Below, piece by piece: positions 28,201 through 44,800 of a stretch of DNA of 47,570 bases. The notes under the pieces were generated by a model. It was not told the DNA's origin. It did no database searches and worked only from the letters and a program-made list of their open reading frames with translations. Origin of the DNA: a virus; IMG/VR virus record IMGVR_UViG_3300008107_008498, positions 1-47,570 of that record, one strand, 5' to 3'. The position numbers and the translations under genes are program-made. Each line of letters starts with the position of its first letter. Positions within the stretch are counted from its first letter, which is position 1.

Positions 28201-29842
28201 TTTCGCTTTTTGTATCAAAGAAGGATTTGAACCTTCGCCGATTCCTCAAAATGGAATTGCTCTACCTCTGAGCTATTTGCGAACCTACCAAGATGTGCTG
28301 TTCCAGTTGCTCCATATCTTGTTAGATACAGAATACAACACACCTCATGCCTTTTGCCTTGCGAGCTACTCAACGGTTTTTCAAGTCTCCCCTCATCGGT
28401 TCAACTATCAAACTAGTACTCAGCCCTTCTGCGCGAACAGTCGAACCCTGTACCTACCTGTTGATCATCAACATTCGCAAGTTTGGTATGTTATAGCTTG
28501 GCCACCACAGCCTCTTAGAACTCACCGACTGGCTCTGTTCGTATCCTTTCGGACTATAACACCTGCTTACTGTCTATCGCCAACCATTACAGTGACGAAG
28601 GTTGCTTTCGCCTTACGGCGAGTCAACCCTGACCCAGGCTTGCATAAATGGACTCTTGCGAGCGCAGGTGCGTAGGCTTTCCTGCTTTAGCTACATTGCT
28701 GTAGTTACCCTAAGGACGTTATGCCGCCCAATTTTTACTTTTTAAAGAACGTTGCTAATTTCTTAGCTTATGTTTACAATATACACGAAATAATTTGTTT
28801 GTCAACTACTTTTTAATATTTTTTTTCTACTCTTCAATAATAATTTAAGATTAGTTTTAGAGATGGCTGACCCTCAAGGATTCGAACCTCAGCTGCCGGA
28901 ATCAAAATCCGGTGTCCTACCGCTAGACGAAGGGTCAAAAAACCTATTTTGATAAACTGTGTTTTACAGGCTTACCGTTTTCATCAACGCAGACGAAAAC
29001 CATTTCGTCAATCTCAACAATAACATTTTGTGTTGTTAGATCTCTGACTTTTACTTCGAGGGTAATACTAGAATTACCGACCTTCTTAAGAGCAATACCA
29101 ATTTCAACTATATCTCCTTGACGAGCAGGAGCAACAAAATCAATTGCTGATATGCTTTTAGTTACTACCTTTTTATGACGAGTTTCAACACTGGCATAAA
29201 TTACAGCCTCTTCGTCAACCCATTGCATTAGTCTACCACCAAACAGGGTATTGTTTGCATTTAGGTCTTCCGGACGAACTAATTTTCTAGTTAAAAATCG
29301 CATGTTTCATATTGCTCTATTTTAAATGGTCGGGCATGTAGGATTCGAACCTACGACCCCCTGCTCCCAAAGCAGGTGCGCTAGCCAGACTGCGCTAATG
29401 CCCGAAAACTTTAATTACTTTTCTGTTCCAACTTGAACAGCGCCACCAGCAGCATCTACCTTTTCACCTGCAACAGTTACAGTTACGTCACCGCGCTCAA
29501 TAGCATCAGCAAATTTGTAACCAGTTAATCCGCCGCCGATCAAAAATCCAATAACTACACCGGCTCCAAACTTGGCTGCATCAATTAAAAATTTCTTCAT
29601 ATTCTACTTTTCCTTATTAACAAAGGGACTAGACTGCGCTAATGCCCGATAAAAATGGTGCGGGATCCACGGGGCGGGATCGAACCACCGACACGCGGAT
29701 TTTCAATCCGCTGCTCTACCAACTGAGCTACCATGGCGTTTGGAGTCTCGGCTGCGCCTTGACCTGCCATTCTAGGGTATCACCTCTTTTGCTGTTGCAA
29801 TCAGATACCTCAGGCGACTCCCGTTCTACTCTTTCCTATATG

Positions 29843-29873
<31 letters not shown>

Positions 29874-32800
29874 ACAAGTTTCCCCGTACAACGGTTTAGC
29901 AAACCGGCCCATTCGGCCACTCTGGCACCTCTCCTAATTATTAATGGCCGGCCCTGAGGGACTCGAACCCCCAACCCCCAGTTTCGAAGACTGACGCTCT
30001 AATCCATTGAGCTAAGGACCGTTGGTAGCAGTAGTAGGACTCGAACCTACGATAAACACCGTATGAAGGTGTCGCATTAGCCGCTATGCTATACTGCCAA
30101 AAAATGGCTCCCTAGGATGGGTTCGAACCACCGACCAGACGATTAACAGTCGTCTGCTCTACCACTGAGCTACTAGGGAATGGAATATGTTTTATTGCTT
30201 CAATCTTGTCTTTTTGCCGCTGTATAAATTTATTTAAATTTATTCTGTTGTGCTTGATTTTTGGCAATAATTTTTTATAAAAACTGTTTAAATTCTCATT
30301 CTTAAGATTTTCAACAGCTTGCGTAATTTGTTCTATTTGAAAAGACCAACTTTCGTTATTGTTGTAAACACAACCAAAGTCTTCCCAAAACAATTCGAAA
30401 CCTTGACTTTTCAAAAAGTCATTCGCATACACATTAGTAAAGTGCAAAAAAGGCCTCATACCGTATATAGGTTTCCAAGTTTTTTCACTTAGAAACACTT
30501 GATACGGATTGTTCCAATCATATTGTGTTTCGCTAATGATATTTAAAAAATGACTATTCCAAATGTCTAAACTACCAACTGTGTTTATATCATTAACCAC
30601 ATTAGTACTGTTGCTTTCCCAATGAGCATAAGTTGCTGTTCCGTATGCATTATGAGATTTAAGAGCATTATATAATTCTTGTCTATGACCAGTGTTTGAT
30701 CTTTGATAACACAAGAACACTTTTTCAAAATTACACTTTAAGAAATCATCTTGTAGATAATTTCTAAACTGCCCTTCGGGGGAAAATCCTAAACACCAAT
30801 AGTTTAAATAATCGTCTATGTTGTTGCCTACTACACGAACATGATTTGTATTATTCAATAGTTCAATGTAATGTGCTAAAGGTGTATTATTATCACCAAC
30901 GAACATAGGATCAAAACAGTTAAACAGTAGAACAGGTTTATTATAGGTTAACAAAAACTCATAAAATTCCCGCTGCTGCCAACTGCAACTAGCCAGTGTG
31001 TAATTAGAAGATTCAAACTGTCTAATCCATCGAGCAAAATTTGCCACCGAAAGATATTGACTGTTTACTAAAGGATCTTCACTGTATGCTACTGTTTCTC
31101 GAACAAATTGAAAACTCATACAGTTATATATCGCATTTGGAGCGGATAGCCAGATTCGAACTGGTCCTCATCAGCTTGGAAGGCTGAGGCACAACCCCTA
31201 TACCATACCCGCATTTAACTGGAGGGACGGGCCAGATTCGAACTGGCGGCTTTACGGATTTGCAATCCGTTGCATTGGACCAACTCTGCCACCGTCCCAA
31301 GAAATGGTGCCCCAGCACGGATTCGAACCGCGGACCTACCGCTTACAAGGCGGTTGCTCTGGCCAACTGAGCTACTAGGGCGTTATTTGGCATACCCTTA
31401 AGGATTCGAACCTCAACCAGCGGTTTTGGAGACCGTTATGCTACCGTTAACACCAAGGGTACAAAAATCTATTTACGACATGGTGCTCCCGGAAGGATTC
31501 GAACCTCCAACCTAACCGTTATGAGCGGTCAGCTCTACCATTGAGCTACAAGAGCGTACCATGTAACTGGTGGACTGTGTAGGGATCGAACCTACGACTT
31601 ACTGATTAAGAGTCAGCTACTCTACCTACTGAGTTAACAGTCCGTATTTTAAATTGGTGGACCCTCCGGGGCTCGAACCCGGGACCAATAGATTAAAAGT
31701 CTACTGCTCTACCTACTGAGCTAAAGGTCCGTTCTGTTCAATTACTTTGGCTGTTCATTTTCACTAAGAGCAGATTTTGCCTTTTCAGCAACAACTTCTG
31801 CGTTTTTGGCCGCGGCGAGTGCTTCGACTGCTGCTGGACCAGCAGCTTCTTCTATCGATAGTGTTTGTACACTAGGAGCACATGCTGTGGTAAGTGCAAC
31901 AACTGCAATTGCAGCAATAGTAATAAAATTCTTCATGGTAACTCCTTTAGCACTTCTGTGCGATATTCGCTGTCACTCAAACAATGAAACTGTGCCTGTA
32001 ACTTGCTGTTAATAATTGTGCGAGTCACATTACCTGCAAACTGCGTACATTGGATCATGCTCGCAGTTTCGTAAGTATCTTTAGCAACAAACTCGCCCTC
32101 TGCGGTAAACAGGTACACAATCAACCAGTAAGTCATGCCGTGACTCCATTAACATAATCTCCTGCGGCATCCCAAGCATCATCTTCAGTGTTATATGAAG
32201 CCTGAGAACGAACCTCGGCACCCTCTAGAAACTTAACTTTCCAAACCCATGCCCATGGAGCGGAAGGCTCAACAAGGGCATCAATGCACACATCTTTTTC
32301 AATCATTGCTGAACGCATTTTCATTTCCTTAATCAAAAAAGTTACCAACTGCCCAACGATAGTTGCGTAGCGAACCACTGGCCATCCAAGCACCCTGCGG
32401 AAGACTACCAAACTGCTTGTTGGCTTCTGCCATTGCTTCCAGCATCTTGGTTGCGTCAACTTCAACCTTCTTACCGTTTGCTTCAAACTTGTAAGTGTTC
32501 ATTGCCTAACTCCTTTGCCTACATTTTTACAATAGCAGGTTTTAGATATATGTCAACCAAAAAATGCCTTATTAGATGCTCGGCTTGTCTCGATTTTCTT
32601 CCATCTGCTTTGCAATGCGAGTCGATTCAGCAGCCTTCTCCGCAGGAGTAAGAACCTTGTTCTGGATCGCACGAAGTGCATCCAACTCTCCTTCGGGCAT
32701 GTTTGCAATAACATCTGCAAGGGCAAACTCCATACGCTGCACTTCAGCTTCGTAGCCCGCTTCCTTATAGATGTTTAGGCTAGCAATACGACCTTCGATA

Positions 32801-35800
32801 GTACGAATATAATTCTGTTTAGTAGTAAATGCTGGATTACTCATGCTCAATTCCTTCTTGATTGATTTGTTACATCCACACTTTATTAAGTGCTTGGCGC
32901 TCCCACCCATAACCATCTGAGTCAGGATCCTCATCGTAGATGGGGAAATCTTCTGGAGCATTATCGTTATAGTATTCCATCTCTAACTCAGCTTCAAGCG
33001 AAGCCTTCTCCCAGGCGTAGTATTCATCACCACGCGGAGTAGTGTACAGCGTCATACCAATGTCATTAAGTACAGGATCAGTCATTTACATTAACTCGCT
33101 AGGAACAAGAGCGTAACCAACTTTCATATCTTCACGAACAACCGTGAACATAACAAAAGCAAAAGCGATAACAGCAAAAACAAACATCCAACTACTCCCT
33201 ACTGCCTACATTTTAACAATAGCAGGTTTTGGATATATGTCAACCAAAAAAGTGATTTTTAGGTAAGAAAGTTTACTATTCTTTTGCCGACTGATGTAGC
33301 GTTTGTCTACTCTGTGCTTTTCCTAGGATCACAGTCATTAAGCCGCGAACAAGGTTAGTCCTCGGTATGTCGATTCGCTAACGAGCTTTCTTACCTAAAC
33401 TTGGCGGAGAGGGTGGGATTCGAACCCACGGAAGTGTTACCTTCGTCAGTTTTCAAGACTGGTGCAATAAACCGGACTCTGCCACCTCTCCAATTTGGCG
33501 ACCCGTACCGGACTTGAACCGGTGGCCTCATGCGTGACAGGCATGCGATCTAACCAACTGATCTAACGGGCCATAAATTCTATAAGTGTGCTGCTACTAG
33601 TCCCCACTAGCCCAGTACTGAGTTGTTGCCCTGTCCACAAAAGCATTTCTAAGTCGGCTTTTGAACGCCCGTGCAATGTTATCGAGTCACCCATGTTAAG
33701 CAGGTCTCTGCGGCAGATTGCTTCGCCGGTATCTTTATGGCATGATACGTCTACCCACTTTCGTTGCGCCCAAAGTGTAATGCGGGGTATCTGGGGTGAA
33801 GGACGGGACTTGAACCCGCGACAACCGGTACCACAAACCGGGGCTCTACCAACTGAGCTACCATCACCATTAGATGGTGTCAGAAGGTGGACTCGAACCA
33901 CCGGCCTCTCCCTTATCAGGGGAGTGCTCTAACCAACTGAGCTATACTGACAAATATGGTGGAGATGGACGGGATCGAACCGACGACATTTAGCTTGCAA
34001 AGCTAACGCTCTCCCAACTGAGCTACATCCCCAAATCTGGTTGCAGGAGAGGGATTTGAACCCCCGACCTTGTGGTTATGAGCCACACGAGCTACCAACT
34101 GCTCTATCCTGCGTCAAACTTTAATTTGGTACACCGTACGGGATTCGAACCCGTGATCTTCGCCGTGAAAGGGCGATGTCCTAAGCCGCTAGACGAACGG
34201 TGCATAAATTATAAACATTACTTATACGAAAACCTTGGTGGGAAAGGAAGGATTCGAACCTACTCAGCTAATAGCGCCAGATTTACAGTCTGGTGTGACT
34301 CTCCAACTTCACCGCTTGCCCACATGAATTTTTACCACACTCTTTCGAATGTGGGTAGATAAGCGCAGGACTCATTAGATTAATCCCAATGTGACCACGC
34401 CTTTGGCCGCGGTCCTGCGCTTATCTACTCTAGGTTTTTACCACCAGTGTTTTCGCCACCGGCTTCTCATCCCCTAGGCCGCCCACGTTAGTAGCAATTT
34501 GTTTATAGTGCCTTGCAGGACCGCGTTCCCTATTAGCACTTTACACACTATATACTCAGGTTTTTATCTTGTCAACTACAAAATAAAAAACCCCGGAGTA
34601 TTTCTACTTCGGGGTCCGCATAGTATATAGTTATATGAGTACAACCTTATACTGTGCTTCCCCCCTCTAGAATCGGATCATGATTTTGTCCGCAGAAGAA
34701 GACAACGCCTGACCAATAACTGGCCATACGATTCGTTCTTAATGCCGATTTTATCATTTGCGTCATCATAGTCCTTATTATACACAGAAGTTTTCTTCTG
34801 TCAACCTATTTATGCAACTTTATTTATCTTTTTTAAAATAAGGGATTTTTGGTACCCTAAGAGGGACTCGAACCCCCACTCTCTCGAAGCAGATTTTGAG
34901 TCTGCCGTGTCTACCAATTCCACCATTAGGGCTTCAATTCTTCTGTATCAAATATTAAATGAACACGGGGTGTGTGGCCAACGTTCCAGCAAGCATGTTC
35001 TTTATTAGTTATCATCTTATACATAGCACCTACGTCATGCATAAAATAAAGTCCTTTATCAACGTGGAACATTGCTCCTTTATTAGTAGCTACAGGAATA
35101 TGGAATCTATAATCATAAAAATCATCAGTGTGTAGACAAAATGCTTGTCCAGATACTAGTTCAGCATATTTTACAATTGTAACCCTTAAACCAATATTGT
35201 TTAACCATTTATTAACATCGCAAACTACTTGTTCAGTATACGATCCTTGAAATGGTTTTAAAATGTTATCAACGTTCCATGAACTTCTGTCACCACGCTG
35301 CATTGCTTCTTTGGCAGGTTTACATCTCAACGAAAAACTAAGATGTGGTGGTGCAGTATCCTTATCAAAACTAGAGTATGTAACTCTAATTCTTTTTACT
35401 TTTTCACCTGCATATTGTGATTTAACTTTTTCGTATTCTCGTAAAAGCAGACCAGTTTTAAAATTAAACTGATTAATTTTTTCTATCATTTAGATTTAAC
35501 TTCTTGTTATTTTGTTATGTTTCTTAAATTCTTTAACTAACTTACCCGATAATCTAAATGCTTGCTTTTCCCAAGGCTGCTGACTATAAGATGTATCTGT
35601 ATGATCAATGCCCTTCCAGTAACATTTAGAATAGTATGTAGTCCATTCTTTCTTAATGCTCTGCTTAACATGGATCATTTCATGCATTGTGGTTTCAAGC
35701 AATTGATTAATATTTTGCTTCTTCCACAACTCCATATGAAAGCTATTATAGCCTGAAATGTTTACAACTGAACCATAATCTCCGGGCAGCAAACCAACAC

Positions 35801-38800
35801 CATCTTGTTTTTTAAGCTCAACATTAATGTGCAGCGAACGAGTCGTTGGCAACATCAGGTTGATGCAAAAATTAATAGCTTTCTTAACGAGCTTTCGCTG
35901 TTTGGCGTTCCCGCCTTGTATAGAAAGTTCTATCATACTGTGTCCCTTTCGCTGTGTAGCCGTTTTGATTATTACATGTTGTATTTATCACACTCTATAT
36001 TATAACAAAAATTTTCGTTGATGTCAAACTGCCCAAAAGTTAACAGAGTACTTAAAAATCAAAATAGTATAACGCCAAATTCTTCAAATTATCTGAGTGT
36101 TTTAAAACATCTATGTATTGTTCAACCAAACTATTAAATTCAGGATAGTTTGAAAACTCGGTATCTAACACAGATATTTTCCCAAGGTTCTTAGACCATG
36201 GTTTTGCTTTAAGCATCAGCTCTAGGGGAGAACGGTATTTTATGTCAAACTCATTATACACTCCGGACGCTGATGCTAGGTGTTTCTTAAGAGACTCAAA
36301 TCCTGTATTCTTTAAAATTGGTGCTATAATTTCTACTCCAAAAGATCTATAAAATTCGGTTTTATACCGCATTGCATTCATTTGATTAGAATATTGAGAA
36401 TCTATATCAAAGTAATTTTTATTTTCTTTTCTTTTACCCCCTATATAGATTTTTTCATCTTTGAGTAATTTTAAATTCTGCTCAAATCCTAAATAAACCA
36501 TTTCGGTATCTAAATAAAAAATATCTTTAAGTAATTTTAAATTATTCTTTTGTGCATAAGAGTAGTAGGGCGCACTAACTCTAGTATACTGTTCTTTTGT
36601 ATGTGTCGATAACTTAATATCGTTATCCGAAAAATAATGAGTAAAAAGTAAGGTTGGCTCACCTCCCATAATAAGAGGAGTATCAGCAGAAAGTTTAGAC
36701 AGAAATTTTAAATGGGCAGCGATTTGGGGACTACTTACTTTATAAGTTTCTCCGTATTCGATTAGTTCGTTACTATTTAAAAATTCATACAAGTCAATAT
36801 CAATTATTTCTAATGGAATACTGTAGTGCTGGCAGTATCTCTGACTAGCAACAACATCTGGTGCATTAACAACGGTTCCCTGCCAAATACCAGCATAAGT
36901 TACAGCTGAAATATCTATACCCAACTTTTTAGCTGCCTGTAGAGAAAACTGGCTATCAATTCCGCCGCTCAAACACACACGGGCAGAATTAATTCCGGCA
37001 AAATGTTCAGCTAGTTTGTCCCAAAATATAACATTTGCAGATGGCTTTTTGACCCCTAATTTTAGGATAGTGCCCGTATTGGTGTACACTATTTCACAGG
37101 ATTTGCCAAATAAAATTTTATCTTCCATATTCCTCATCTTGTTAAAGCTAAACTGATAAATACTTATATAAATACAGCGAAAATTAAACGCTAATTTGGA
37201 GCAGACATGAAATACTTAGTAGCACTAGACCCCAATCTATACGCAGATAATGCAGCAGCCGTTGCTGCTATTACTGCTACAGGTGCTGGAATCGTTAACA
37301 ATTATGCTTTTAACTTGACTTTTGAGATTGAAGCCACAGCTGAGCAATTTGACAGTTTAGCTGGTGTGCTTATGTCACAGGATTCAAGTGTTAGCGTAAA
37401 TGTTAAATTGCAGGTTGCAAATACTGATCATTTGCTATATTGCACAGGAACTCCAGCTAATCCAAGACCCTGGTTACCAATAACAACAGGCGCAGGAGAA
37501 TATGTTTATCTAGTTGATACAGGTATTAAAAACAGCCACCCAGAATTTACGGCGTCCGATATTGTTGATCTTTGGACAAACTTTGCAAATGATCCTGCCA
37601 TTAGTGATTATGACGATCAAGCAGGTCACGGAACAGCAGTTGCCAGCTTAATTGTTGGTTGGAGTCAAGGTACTGCAAAGAATGCAACACTATACAATTT
37701 AAAATTGTTTAACCAAAACAGCGGCAACATTACAATTGGTGAAATTATTAATGCACTAAATGCAGTATTATATCATCACAATGGTAATTTGCTTTCAAAG
37801 GCAAAGACTGTTTGTTTGCCATGGGTCATCCCACAAAATAATTTCGTTGACGCTAAAATCAACGAGATGAACGAAAATAACTTAATTGTTGTTTGTGCGG
37901 CCGGTAATGACGGTGCTGACATCAATACATATTCACCTGCCGGTGTTGTTAATGCTATTACAGTAGGTGCTTATGATAGAAACTACAATGTTAGCTCGTT
38001 TACCAATGCGCCCTGGGGTGGTGCTGCTACAACAGGTTTTGTAAACTATGGTGCTGAACTAGATATTTTTGCACTAGGTGTCGATGTTGATGTAGCATCA
38101 ATTAGTGACCCGTCCAACTATGAAACTGTTAGCGGTACAAGTTTAAGTACAGGAGTTGTAGCAGGTATTTCTACTCACTACACATCTAGATATCCTACAA
38201 AAACTGCAAAAGAAATCAAAGATATTATTCTCCAAGAAGGTCATTTCTTAGGTTCAAGTAAACTAGTTTTTGATAGCAGTGATGCCAATGTTAATTACAA
38301 TCTAGTTAACAAATCAATCATTACAACAGACAATACAGATACCGCCCAAGTAGCAACTACACCATCAGGTAGACTGTTAAATGTACAAGTTGGTGCATCT
38401 GCAACAGCAAACATTGGTTTAAATCCGGATGCTACTGAAGTAGAAACATTAGACTTTGCACCAACACCACCATTTATTAGTTTTGATGCAAGCACAGGTA
38501 TTGTCAGTGTAACAGCCACAGGCCTAGATCCAACTGTTCAGGTTCCCGGTGTATATGTTTTTGCAATTAAAGGCAAAATAAATACTAATATTGTTGTTGA
38601 AGAATATAGTGTTGGATTATACACAACCAGCGAAGATGAGTTAACATCAAGCAGTCAATATTATTATGACGCCGATGCAAACGAATATGACCTTGTTGTT
38701 TCATATCAAGTTTCGCCAAACCTTTACGGTGGCGGCGGCCCGAAACCATAATCAAAATAATATAAATTTTAGAGCCCGTGTTTTAAATAATACGGGCTTT

Positions 38801-41800
38801 TTTATGACCGTATATATTGATCTTACCACAGCAAACACCGTTTATAATCCGCTAGGACCTCAGGGTAGTTGGATACAGCATCGGTTTGGAAGAAGAAATT
38901 ATCCACATTTAGAATTAGACAAAAATCTAGTATTGTCATATCTAGATCAAACCGATGATATTATATTTCTAACTAGTTCGTACGGAGATCCGCTGTGTTA
39001 TTCTCATATTGAAGATATTATAAAATCAAACAAGCAATTTATTATACACTCCTATCTAAACATACAAAATGACAAGCTCTTTGAATTACTAGCCGAGTCT
39101 AATAGTAGCGTATTTGTTAAACTCAGCGGGTTAGATAATATTGTTGATAAAATTTATTTAAATTCAAACTGGGACATTATTAAACGAAATTTGTCAATAC
39201 TAAAAAACAAAGCAGTACTAGAGTTTGAACTGTTTGAACACAATCATCATCAAATTGATAATCTATTAGATTTATGCCGGCAACTTGGTACAAGAGTAAA
39301 AATTGCTCACGGAACTTCTCTTAACGAAATTATTGTAGAGGATTCGGTAAGAGGTTATAGCAGTATTATTGATCAACGAGGCAATTGGTTATATGATGTT
39401 GTTAGTATTAATAGTCCATACCCACAAGAATTCTGTACGCCGGAACAATTATCAACTATACCTAAACTAATCTTACCTCAAAAAGATTTAGTCAAGAGTA
39501 CTCGAGGATTTTTAACACTAAGAACCTTTGTTAAAGACAAGATTGGAAGAACCATATTAGAACATCCGCTGATCTTTAAAACAGAATCTAAAAAAAGTTT
39601 TAGGCCATTAACCGGCTACAGCATAAGTGTTACTGGGCATGTCTTCCCAAATGAAGAAATCACTAAAACATTTTCCAATATGCTTTGTTCAGATTGGCAC
39701 ATAAATTATAAAGATGTGTTTATGTTTCAAGGTAACTACACAAATGAATATTTGTTAGAAATCGTTAAACTAGTTAATCAAATTAACTCGCTAGATCTTA
39801 ATAAAATACACTACAGTAATAGTTTAAGAAGTGTGTTAAGCTACCTTAGTGATAGCAATATCTGATATATTATTGCAAAAATCAAACGGGCATTCAGTTT
39901 CAGAGGATGGTAATTCCCAACTGTCTAAATTAGAAATGTTACCAAAGTGCTTTGCGCCGCACCAACTACTGTAGATATCACCGCTTGCATCAATATTAAT
40001 GCTTTCGAAACCTAGAGAGCATTTCATACCCTTAAATTTATTAAGGCCCTCATTTATAATTAAATGACTCTGAACATACTTTGCTGTACCATCATCGTAG
40101 AGAAACTCTGTCATCCATGCAGTAGGATCCGGAGGGGGAGGCTGCGGTGCGTCAGGGTCTGGGGGCGGACAGGGGCTTGGCTTGATACCAGGGCGTCGGA
40201 GCACTTCTAATTCAGCTTCATTATAAGGCCAGTATGTTTCTTGCTTACTGTTGCGACCTAGTAGCTTTGCGTACATTGTTTTAACGCATATACTTACACT
40301 ATCGTATCTATTGCGTTCGCAATTTAAAAATAGATTTCGTAAATCCTCAACCCATTCTCCTAAAGATTCTACCTCGCCTGCAACGCCGGCAATATTAATA
40401 TCTATAGTAACATGATCTTTGATTTCGTTAATAACAGCAACTAAATGCTCTCTAGTCTGCGTTTTTGGATGAAAAGTAATTACAACACCGTCTAGGTATT
40501 CCTTAGCTTTACTCCACCAATTTATAGTTCTACTGGCATTTGTAAAAACAACGCTGTTTGTCCTATACTCAGATATGCGTCGAATGATATCTTCAAATCC
40601 GGGCATAACTGTGACTTCGCCGCCAATAAGTTCAAAGTCGACTCTTTTGTTTTGATTATTATAATGCGTACATATCCTATCAACAGTAGTAAGGTATGTG
40701 TCCAGAGACAGCCATGGCCTGCTGCCATCGTGTAGAATAGATGGACAATATTCGCAATTATAGTTGCATTGGTTACCCATGTTCCACTGAACACGAATAT
40801 TACCAATTGGACCTCTGGCATGTGGGCCTTTTACGGACACCAACTTTGCCATGTTATCTTCCTACAATGACTGTGGGAGCACCTGCAATAACAGCATGTC
40901 CACAGGCCGCAGTACTTAATGATTCAACTGCAACTGCTTTAAATTCAGCAAAAACTGTAGTACTAGCTGTAATAATAGATGGTTGAATATGTGGTGCTTC
41001 ACCGTGGGTAGCAACAAGATCGTTAATAACGCTCACTGTTGAATATTCAGCTTTAACAGTAGGAGCACCAGGACCAGTAATGATTCCTGTTCCTGCTAAC
41101 GATGCTGTTACTTTGGCTATCCCGGGCATAATATTATTTATGCCAGGTCGGCGTCGTTTTCGTCGCCTAGTTCCTCTTTAACTAGATCTAAGTATTCTTC
41201 TGCTGTTACTTCGCTGGTTTCTAATACTGCAAAAATCTGATTGGTATGTAAAAATACTTCATCACATTTTGCTGTTAGGGCAAAAGGAATTAACACTACG
41301 CTGTCGCCTGAAATAACCACAATCTTTGGATGGTGGATTGTTAATATTGTACCTTCTTCATTAAAGCCCATTAGTCGTGCAACAATCTCATCACCTTTAT
41401 GTGACTTAATAGTTACAACTTTACCTGCTAGTGATTTTAAATTATACATAATTATAGGCTCCCAAGTGAACCATAATCAACAGGTTCTTCCATTTTATTT
41501 TTAATACCCTCAACGCCCAAAGTGCTTAATCCAGCAAAGCCGCCTTCAACAAAGAGCTTTCGTTGGTAATAGATTTGAGGCATAGTTCTATGGCCTTCAT
41601 TTAATACAAACTCTCTAGCTTCTGTGTCGGTTTCAATATTGATTTCTTCAAACAGTATATTGTTATTTTTAAGTAGCGCCTTAGCCTGTAAGCAATAACC
41701 GCAATTGTTTTTTGTGTATAGTGTTAGCATTTTATAAACTTAACCCCTTAAATGTATCTTCTGTGACATCCTGCTTGGTGCCGCCAATTATATAACTACT

Positions 41801-44800
41801 TATTTCAGTTTCTTGTGGTGCGACCTGAACTTCGGCGCCGCTGATCCACTTTTGAGTCCAGGGTAGTGGGTTACTTCCTGGTGATTTAAACGGTGTTTCT
41901 AAACCAACACTTTTCATGCGCTTTGCAGCAATCCATTCAACATATTGCTTTAAAAGATCTGCGTTAAGTCCAATCATCGACCCGTCTTGAAACAAATAGT
42001 CTGCCCAGTCCTTTTCCTGTCTAATTGCATTCATAAACATTTCTGTGCATGTACCCTTTGTTTCTTCTGCAATCTTAGCAAAATCAGGGTCATCAGATGG
42101 AAGCACCTTTAGCATATGTTGGGAACCAGCTAGATGAACATTTTCGTCTCGGGCAATTAGTTTGATAATTTTAGCATTGCCTTCCATCTTCTTTAGTTCA
42201 GCAAATGCCCAACTACAGGCAAAACTAACATAAAAGCGCACACCTTCTAGAATGTTAACACTCATTATGGCTAGCCAAATCTTTTTCTTGATATCATACA
42301 AGTCAACAACTACTTTCTTTCCGTTGACGGTATGGGTTCCTTCACCTAGCAGATTGTACCAGCTGACAGCTTCAATAAGATCATCATAATTCTTACTAAT
42401 GCTTTCAGCACAGTTAACAATTTCCTTCATATCTTTCATTTCATCAAACACCTTACTAGGGTCGCTGTAGATGTTGCGAATGATATGAGTATAGCTGCGG
42501 CTGTGAATAGTTTCACTAAACGCCCAAGTTTCAACCCAAGTCTCAACTTCTGGTAAACTAACAATAGGCAAGAAAGCAACATTAGGGCTGCGACCTTGAA
42601 CGCTATCAAGCAAAATTTGTCGTTTTAAGTTGCTGGTAAAAATATGCTGTTCATGGTCAGTAAGATCTCTAAAGTCCTTACTATCTCGGGTCACATCAAT
42701 TTCTTCAGGTCGCCAAAAGAACCCCAACTGCTTGTCAGTTAGTTTGTCAAACTGACGATACTTTAATGTATCGTAACGCTGCATAGTTACTGTACCGCTA
42801 GCGTCTAAAAACATTGTGGCAGTGGTATGATCTTTACGATTGTTAGAATTAAAAACTGAATATGTCATTATTTGTTACCTTAGATTTTACACGAATCGCA
42901 ATCTGCGTCGTCATCTGCACCTGGTGCTAACGGCGTTTCTGCTTTGTTGATGTCAACTTCGCCTTGACCATCATATGTATTATTATAATATAGTTGCTTT
43001 CCGCCGTACTTGTAGAACATTACGATATGCTGAAGCAATAAACTCATTGGAATTTTTTCATCTTCAAAATGCTGAGGATTATAGCTGGTATTAACACTAA
43101 TACCTTGATCAATGTACTTTTGTAGTACAGCACAAATCTTTAAATAACCTTCCGGGCTCCGTTGATCCCAAAGAAGATCATATTTGTTCTTTAATCTACG
43201 ATACTCAGGAACAACTTGCTTGAGCACGCCATCCTTACTTTGCTTTACACTTACATAACTGCGAGGAGGTTCAATACCATTAGTACTGTTGCTGATCTGT
43301 GCAGATGTTTCTGCGGGCATAAGTGCCATTAAAGTACTGTTTCGAATACCGTAAGTTTTTAGGTCTTTGCGTAAAGACTTCCAATCCATACGCTCCTTAT
43401 GCTTTACAAGTTCATCAACTTCCTTCTTGTAGGTTTGATTTGGCGTGATGCCATCTGCATACTTGGTTTCGTTATTCTTAAGACATGCACCCTTTTCACG
43501 AGCAAGTTTCACGCTTGCCTTAATAAGATAATAACTCCATGCTTCTGCCCACTCATCAACAAGATCTAAATTTGGATTCTGATAGTTAGTATCATTCTTA
43601 GCTAACCAGTAAGCAAAGTTAATAATGCCAACGCCCAAGGGCCTACGATTCATTGTACCTAGGTGAGCAGCAAGTACTGGATAGCTCTGATAGTCTAGTA
43701 GTTCATCCAGCGCACGAACAGCTAGTTCACATGGCTTTTCAAAGTCTTCTGGGTTCTTAATATTGCCCCAATTAATAGCACTTAATGTACATAGGCTAAT
43801 TTCACCCTCTGGGTCGTTGATATCCTTTAATGGCTTAGTGGGCAAATTGATTTCACAGCACAAATTACTTTGATGAATAGGTGCTAAATCTTCTTTGAAT
43901 GCCCCATGGCTATTAGCATGATCAACATTCATTAGATAGATACGGCCAGTATCTTTACGCTCAGTCACAAACGCACTAAACAAATCTACTGCTTTAATAG
44001 TCTTTTTACGAATACGAGAGTTGCGCTCTGCTGCTTCATATAGTTCTCTAAACTTATCTTGGTCAGCAAAAAATGCGTCATACAAGCCAGGAACATCATG
44101 TGGCGAGAACAAAGTAATGTCGCTGCCTGTGAGCAAACGTTCGTACATTAGTTTATTAAACTGTACACCATAGTCCATATGACGTACACGATTGTCCTCT
44201 GTACCTTTATTATTTTTTAGTACAAGAAGATCCTCTACTTCGAGGTGCCAGATTGGATAGTAGAGTGTGGCTGCTCCGCCTCTGACGCCGCCTTGCGAGC
44301 AGCTTTTGACCGCGCTCTGGAAGTGCTTATAAAACGGTATGACACCAGTGTGGCTAGCATCACCGTTCCGAATGGGAGAGCCAATAGCCCTAATGCGACC
44401 GGCGCCGATACCAATTCCTGCTTTTTGAGATACATACTTAACAATTGAGCTCGCTGTCGCATTAATACTGTCCAAACTATCATCTGTTTCAATTAGCACA
44501 CAACTGCTAAATTGACGTTGTGGTGTTCTTACACCTGCCATAATTGGCGTGGGTAAACTAATGTCAAATGTACTAGTTGAATCGTAGAAATCTTTAACAT
44601 ACTGCATACGTGTTTCTTTAGGGTAACGTCCAAAAAGAGTCGCTGCAATCATGATATACGCGACTTGTGGCGTTTCAAAGATTTGCTTGGTTGCACGATT
44701 CTGTACAAGATACTTGCCGCGGAATTGTTCCATAGCAGCATAGGTTAGTAGGTTATCGCGATCATGCTTGATGTAAGCATCAAGTTCGTTGATTTCTTCA